Source: Arthrobacter sp. APC 3897 (GTDB lineage: Bacteria > Actinomycetota > Actinomycetes > Actinomycetales > Micrococcaceae). From it: a stretch of DNA of 64,000 nt. Numbering within the stretch: position 1 is the first letter of the stretch; each line of letters starts with the position of its first letter. Of this stretch, positions 62,245 to 64,000 are shown piece by piece. The notes beneath the pieces are model-generated. The model saw only the letters and a program-made list of their open reading frames with translations. It was not told the origin of the DNA and made no database searches. Position numbers and translations under genes: made by a program. The DNA is taken from contig NZ_JASDDG010000001.1 in NCBI RefSeq assembly GCF_030407495.1, forward strand, positions 184,652 to 248,651, given 5' to 3'.

Positions 62245-63090
62245 TCAGGCGGCGCGGAACAGCTGCAGGGAGAAGGAAGCGGTCACCGGGATGGATTCCG
62301 GTATTTTCGCCAGAGTGTTCCCGAGCAGGTCCCGGTCCAGGTGCCGGGCAGAGGGTCCCATCAGGGCCACGTTGCGAATATCCGCAGCACTGAGGTTCAT
62401 GGAGTATTCGCAGTGGCTGGTCTGCTCCGCACGGAAGTGGTCCTTCACCGCTGCTGCTACCCGGTTCTCCTTCTCCCCGCCGATGTCCAGCATCCCCGCC
62501 AGACTGCGGATCTCCTGCAGATGTTCGGGCTGCGGCGTGACGACCATTAGGATCCCGTTTGTGCTCAGGACGCGGCGGAACTCCGGAACATTGCGCGGAG
62601 CGAACACATTCACCACCGCGTCCACCGACGCGTCGGCCAGCGGAAGCGGGCGCCATACGTCCCAGACAAGGCAGGTGGCTGCAGGCAGTGCCCGGGCGGC
62701 CCGGCGCAGCGCGAACTTGGAGATGTCCAGCGCCACTGCCGCCGTGCCCGGAAGGGACCGGGTTACAGCGCCGAGGTAATAGCCCGTGCCGGCGCCGGCA
62801 TCGAGGACTGACCGTGCGTCCGGAACTGCGCCCGCAACCAGCCGGGCAACTTCCTGAGCCATGGGCTGGTAATGGCCGGATGAAAGGAAATCCACCCGCG
62901 CCTGCACCATCTCTGCTGTATCGGCTGCGAATTTGGTGCCGCTGCCCGTCAGCAGGTTGAAGTATCCCTGGCGTGCAGCGTCATAGCGGTGCCCCCCGGG
63001 ACAGGTGAGGCTGCGCCCCCGGTCCGCCTCGACGGAAGACAGCGGCCCGCGGCAGACCGGGCACAGCAGCAGGGAAGGCGTTAAAGGCAT
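62245..63090 (-). CDS. rlmA: 23S rRNA (guanine-N1)-methyltransferase RlmA-type
   Basis: The 281-residue SAM-dependent enzyme has an N-terminal zinc-finger (CPVCRGPL, CPGGHRYD with Cys-Cys-Cys-His; about residues 10-38) and a Rossmann domain with VLDAGAGTGYYLGAV (about 94-108) and VFAPRN. RlmA(II) methylates G748 and is linked to tylosin tolerance; RlmA(I) methylates G745. Position specificity cannot be read here. ATG 63090 is 6 nt behind TAAGAT on the minus strand, and the AAGG in front is too close to act as a ribosome site. Confidence 0.88.
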   Translation of the reverse strand: MPLTPSLLLCPVCRGPLSSVEADRGRSLTCPGGHRYDAARQGYFNLLTGSGTKFAADTAEMVQARVDFLSSGHYQPMAQEVARLVAGAVPDARSVLDAGAGTGYYLGAVTRSLPGTAAVALDISKFALRRAARALPAATCLVWDVWRPLPLADASVDAVVNVFAPRNVPEFRRVLSTNGILMVVTPQPEHLQEIRSLAGMLDIGGEKENRVAAAVKDHFRAEQTSHCEYSMNLSAADIRNVALMGPSARHLDRDLLGNTLAKIPESIPVTASFSLQLFRAA

Positions 63091-63096
63091 CCTTCT

Positions 63097-63102
63097 ATCT
63101 TA
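63097..63102 (-). promoter_or_regulatory. -10 element of a leaderless transcript (rlmA)
   Basis: TAAGAT on the minus strand, 6 nt before ATG 63090. Confidence 0.4.
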
Positions 63103-63123
63103 GGTGCGGCCCGCGGGGTGCAG

Positions 63124-63151
63124 CAGTCACGGTTCCGCAGTCACAGTTCCG
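63124..63151. repeat. 14-nt tandem duplication
   Basis: Two adjacent 14-nt units (63124-63137 and 63138-63151) beginning CAGTCAC differ by one base. They lie in the rlmA / S9 peptidase divergent gap. Confidence 0.6.
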
Positions 63152-63173
63152 CGGTCCGGTCCGGCATCGGTAG

Positions 63174-63179
63174 TAGGCT
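63174..63179 (+). promoter_or_regulatory. -10 element of a leaderless transcript (S9 peptidase)
   Basis: TAGGCT ends 7 nt before GTG 63187, with no ribosome site. Confidence 0.5.
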
Positions 63180-63186
63180 CAAGCGC

Positions 63187-64000
63187 GTGAAACCTTGTGA
63201 TCTGGATCTCCTGACCTCCGTCTCTGCCCCTGCCATTCATCCAAACGGCACACATGCCGTGGTGTCTGCCACCAGGCCCGATTTCGCTGCCGATGCCTAT
63301 GTAGGCCAACTCTGGTCCGTTCCCCTGGGCGACGGCGCTACCCCGCGACGCCTCACCCGCGGTTTTTCCGACACCCGGCCGCAGTTCTCACCCGACGGGG
63401 AAACGCTGGCTTTCCTGCGTTCGGCCCCCGGCAGCAAGCCGCAGCTCTTCGCGATGCCCGCCGGAGGCGGCGAGCCCGTACAGCTCACCGACACCAAGAT
63501 GGGCGTGAGCTGGTTCCGGTTCTCGCCGAATTCCGCACAGGTGGTGTTCTCTTCAAGGGTTCCCGCCCACGGCAGATACGGAACGGTCGACGGCGTCGGC
63601 GCAGGCGCGGAGGACCCGCGCCTGATCAGCAGCTACAAATACCGGGCGAACGCTGCCGGTTACACCGCCGACAAACGGGTGCAGGTGTTCCTGCTCGACC
63701 TGCCGGCACTGGATGCCGAGCCGTGGATCGAGCCGGCGGGACGGATGAAGGAAACCCTGGCAGACAAGGCCGAAACGGGACGGTTCCCCGTCGCCCGGCA
63801 GCTGACGCAGGCTGACGCCGATGCCTCCGCACCCGTTTTTTCCGCCGACGGCAAGCGCATCCTGTTTACCGCTTCGCTGCACGACACAGCCGATGAGGAC
63901 CTGGTCTCCGACGTCTACGCCCTCGAACTGTCCGGCGAACTGTCCGGCGATCTTTCTGCCGGAACACCGGAACGCCTCACCAATACGGGCGGTGGGGCCT
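63187..64000 (+). CDS. S9 family (prolyl oligopeptidase-like) peptidase, N-terminal part
   Basis: The frame is open from GTG 63187 to the window end (271 codons visible), so the C-terminal catalytic hydrolase domain is outside. The visible part is a beta-propeller with repeated WD40-like/TolB-type blades: SAPAIHPNGTHAVV, RPQFSPDGETLAFLRS, SWFRFSPNSAQVVFSS and APVFSADGKRILFTA. That is the N-terminal propeller of acylaminoacyl peptidase/DPP-type S9 enzymes. No signal peptide is present, so it is cytosolic. Confidence 0.88.
   Translation, partial: MKPCDLDLLTSVSAPAIHPNGTHAVVSATRPDFAADAYVGQLWSVPLGDGATPRRLTRGFSDTRPQFSPDGETLAFLRSAPGSKPQLFAMPAGGGEPVQLTDTKMGVSWFRFSPNSAQVVFSSRVPAHGRYGTVDGVGAGAEDPRLISSYKYRANAAGYTADKRVQVFLLDLPALDAEPWIEPAGRMKETLADKAETGRFPVARQLTQADADASAPVFSADGKRILFTASLHDTADEDLVSDVYALELSGELSGDLSAGTPERLTNTGGGA

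Overview
The window is about 64 kb of visibly high-GC actinobacterial chromosome. It carries the Pup-proteasome system (arc, dop, pup, prcB, prcA, pafA), mycothiol ligase MshC, the RNA polymerase-binding protein RbpA, a polyprenol-phosphate mannose synthase and the tatA-tatC-helY block. This is the conserved actinobacterial core order also known from Mycobacterium tuberculosis. PafB and PafC are fused into one polypeptide. Together with the overall gene content this points to a Micrococcaceae member, most likely Arthrobacter or a close relative. I saw no transposase, integrase, prophage, CRISPR array or toxin-antitoxin pair, so this looks like vertically inherited chromosome.

Layout. 1-2150: the tail of a membrane protein that resembles a signal peptidase, then two exported proteins. 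2170-4153: rpmE2 with a structured leader, a lipoate ligase-like protein and a cupin. 4178-9428 (minus): pepN, a frameshifted polytopic membrane protein and a YeiH-type exporter. 9579-12332: a P2-type cation ATPase. 12340-16568: an unusual zinc-ribbon SDR and the divergent glgC/glgA pair. 16616-23158: fatty-acid metabolism (acyl-CoA oxidase-like enzyme, TetR, thiolase, large FabG, MaoC hydratase). 23176-28578: kynureninase, then a ChvE-MmsA-MmsB sugar ABC operon behind a LacI-type operator. 28694-32264 (minus): UspA, amino-acid permease, CorC-like protein, tRNA-Leu(GAG). 32411-40598: M20 peptidase, acyl-CoA dehydrogenase, two small unknown proteins, uppP, mshC, PAC2 protein, HAD phosphatase, M50 protease. 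40653-56765: trmI, the whole pupylation/proteasome locus, two FKBPs, pafBC, a small membrane protein, tatA, tatC, helY. 56872-64000: amidohydrolase, a 449-bp intergenic stretch with promoter and hairpin signals, ppm1, rbpA, SPFH/NfeD pair, rlmA and the start of an S9 peptidase.

How it works together. Arc unfolds pupylated proteins for the PrcBA core. PafA attaches Pup, and Dop deamidates Pup and removes it. PafBC is the family's DNA-damage-responsive activator. TatAC exports folded proteins. The fatty-acid genes around the TetR form a divergent unit.

The most striking sequence-wide signal is that at least fifteen start codons sit 6-8 nt behind a TANNNT hexamer with no usable Shine-Dalgarno, as expected for leaderless transcripts. 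This decides the start of several genes (glgA, mshC, pafBC, the S9 peptidase). Other points worth attention are the 58.5-58.96 kb gap, an ECF-sigma-like second promoter at rbpA, two mutually exclusive hairpins between trmI and arc, the frameshift at about 8130, and the zinc-ribbon SDR that lacks the canonical catalytic tyrosine. I found no clearly new multi-gene system.
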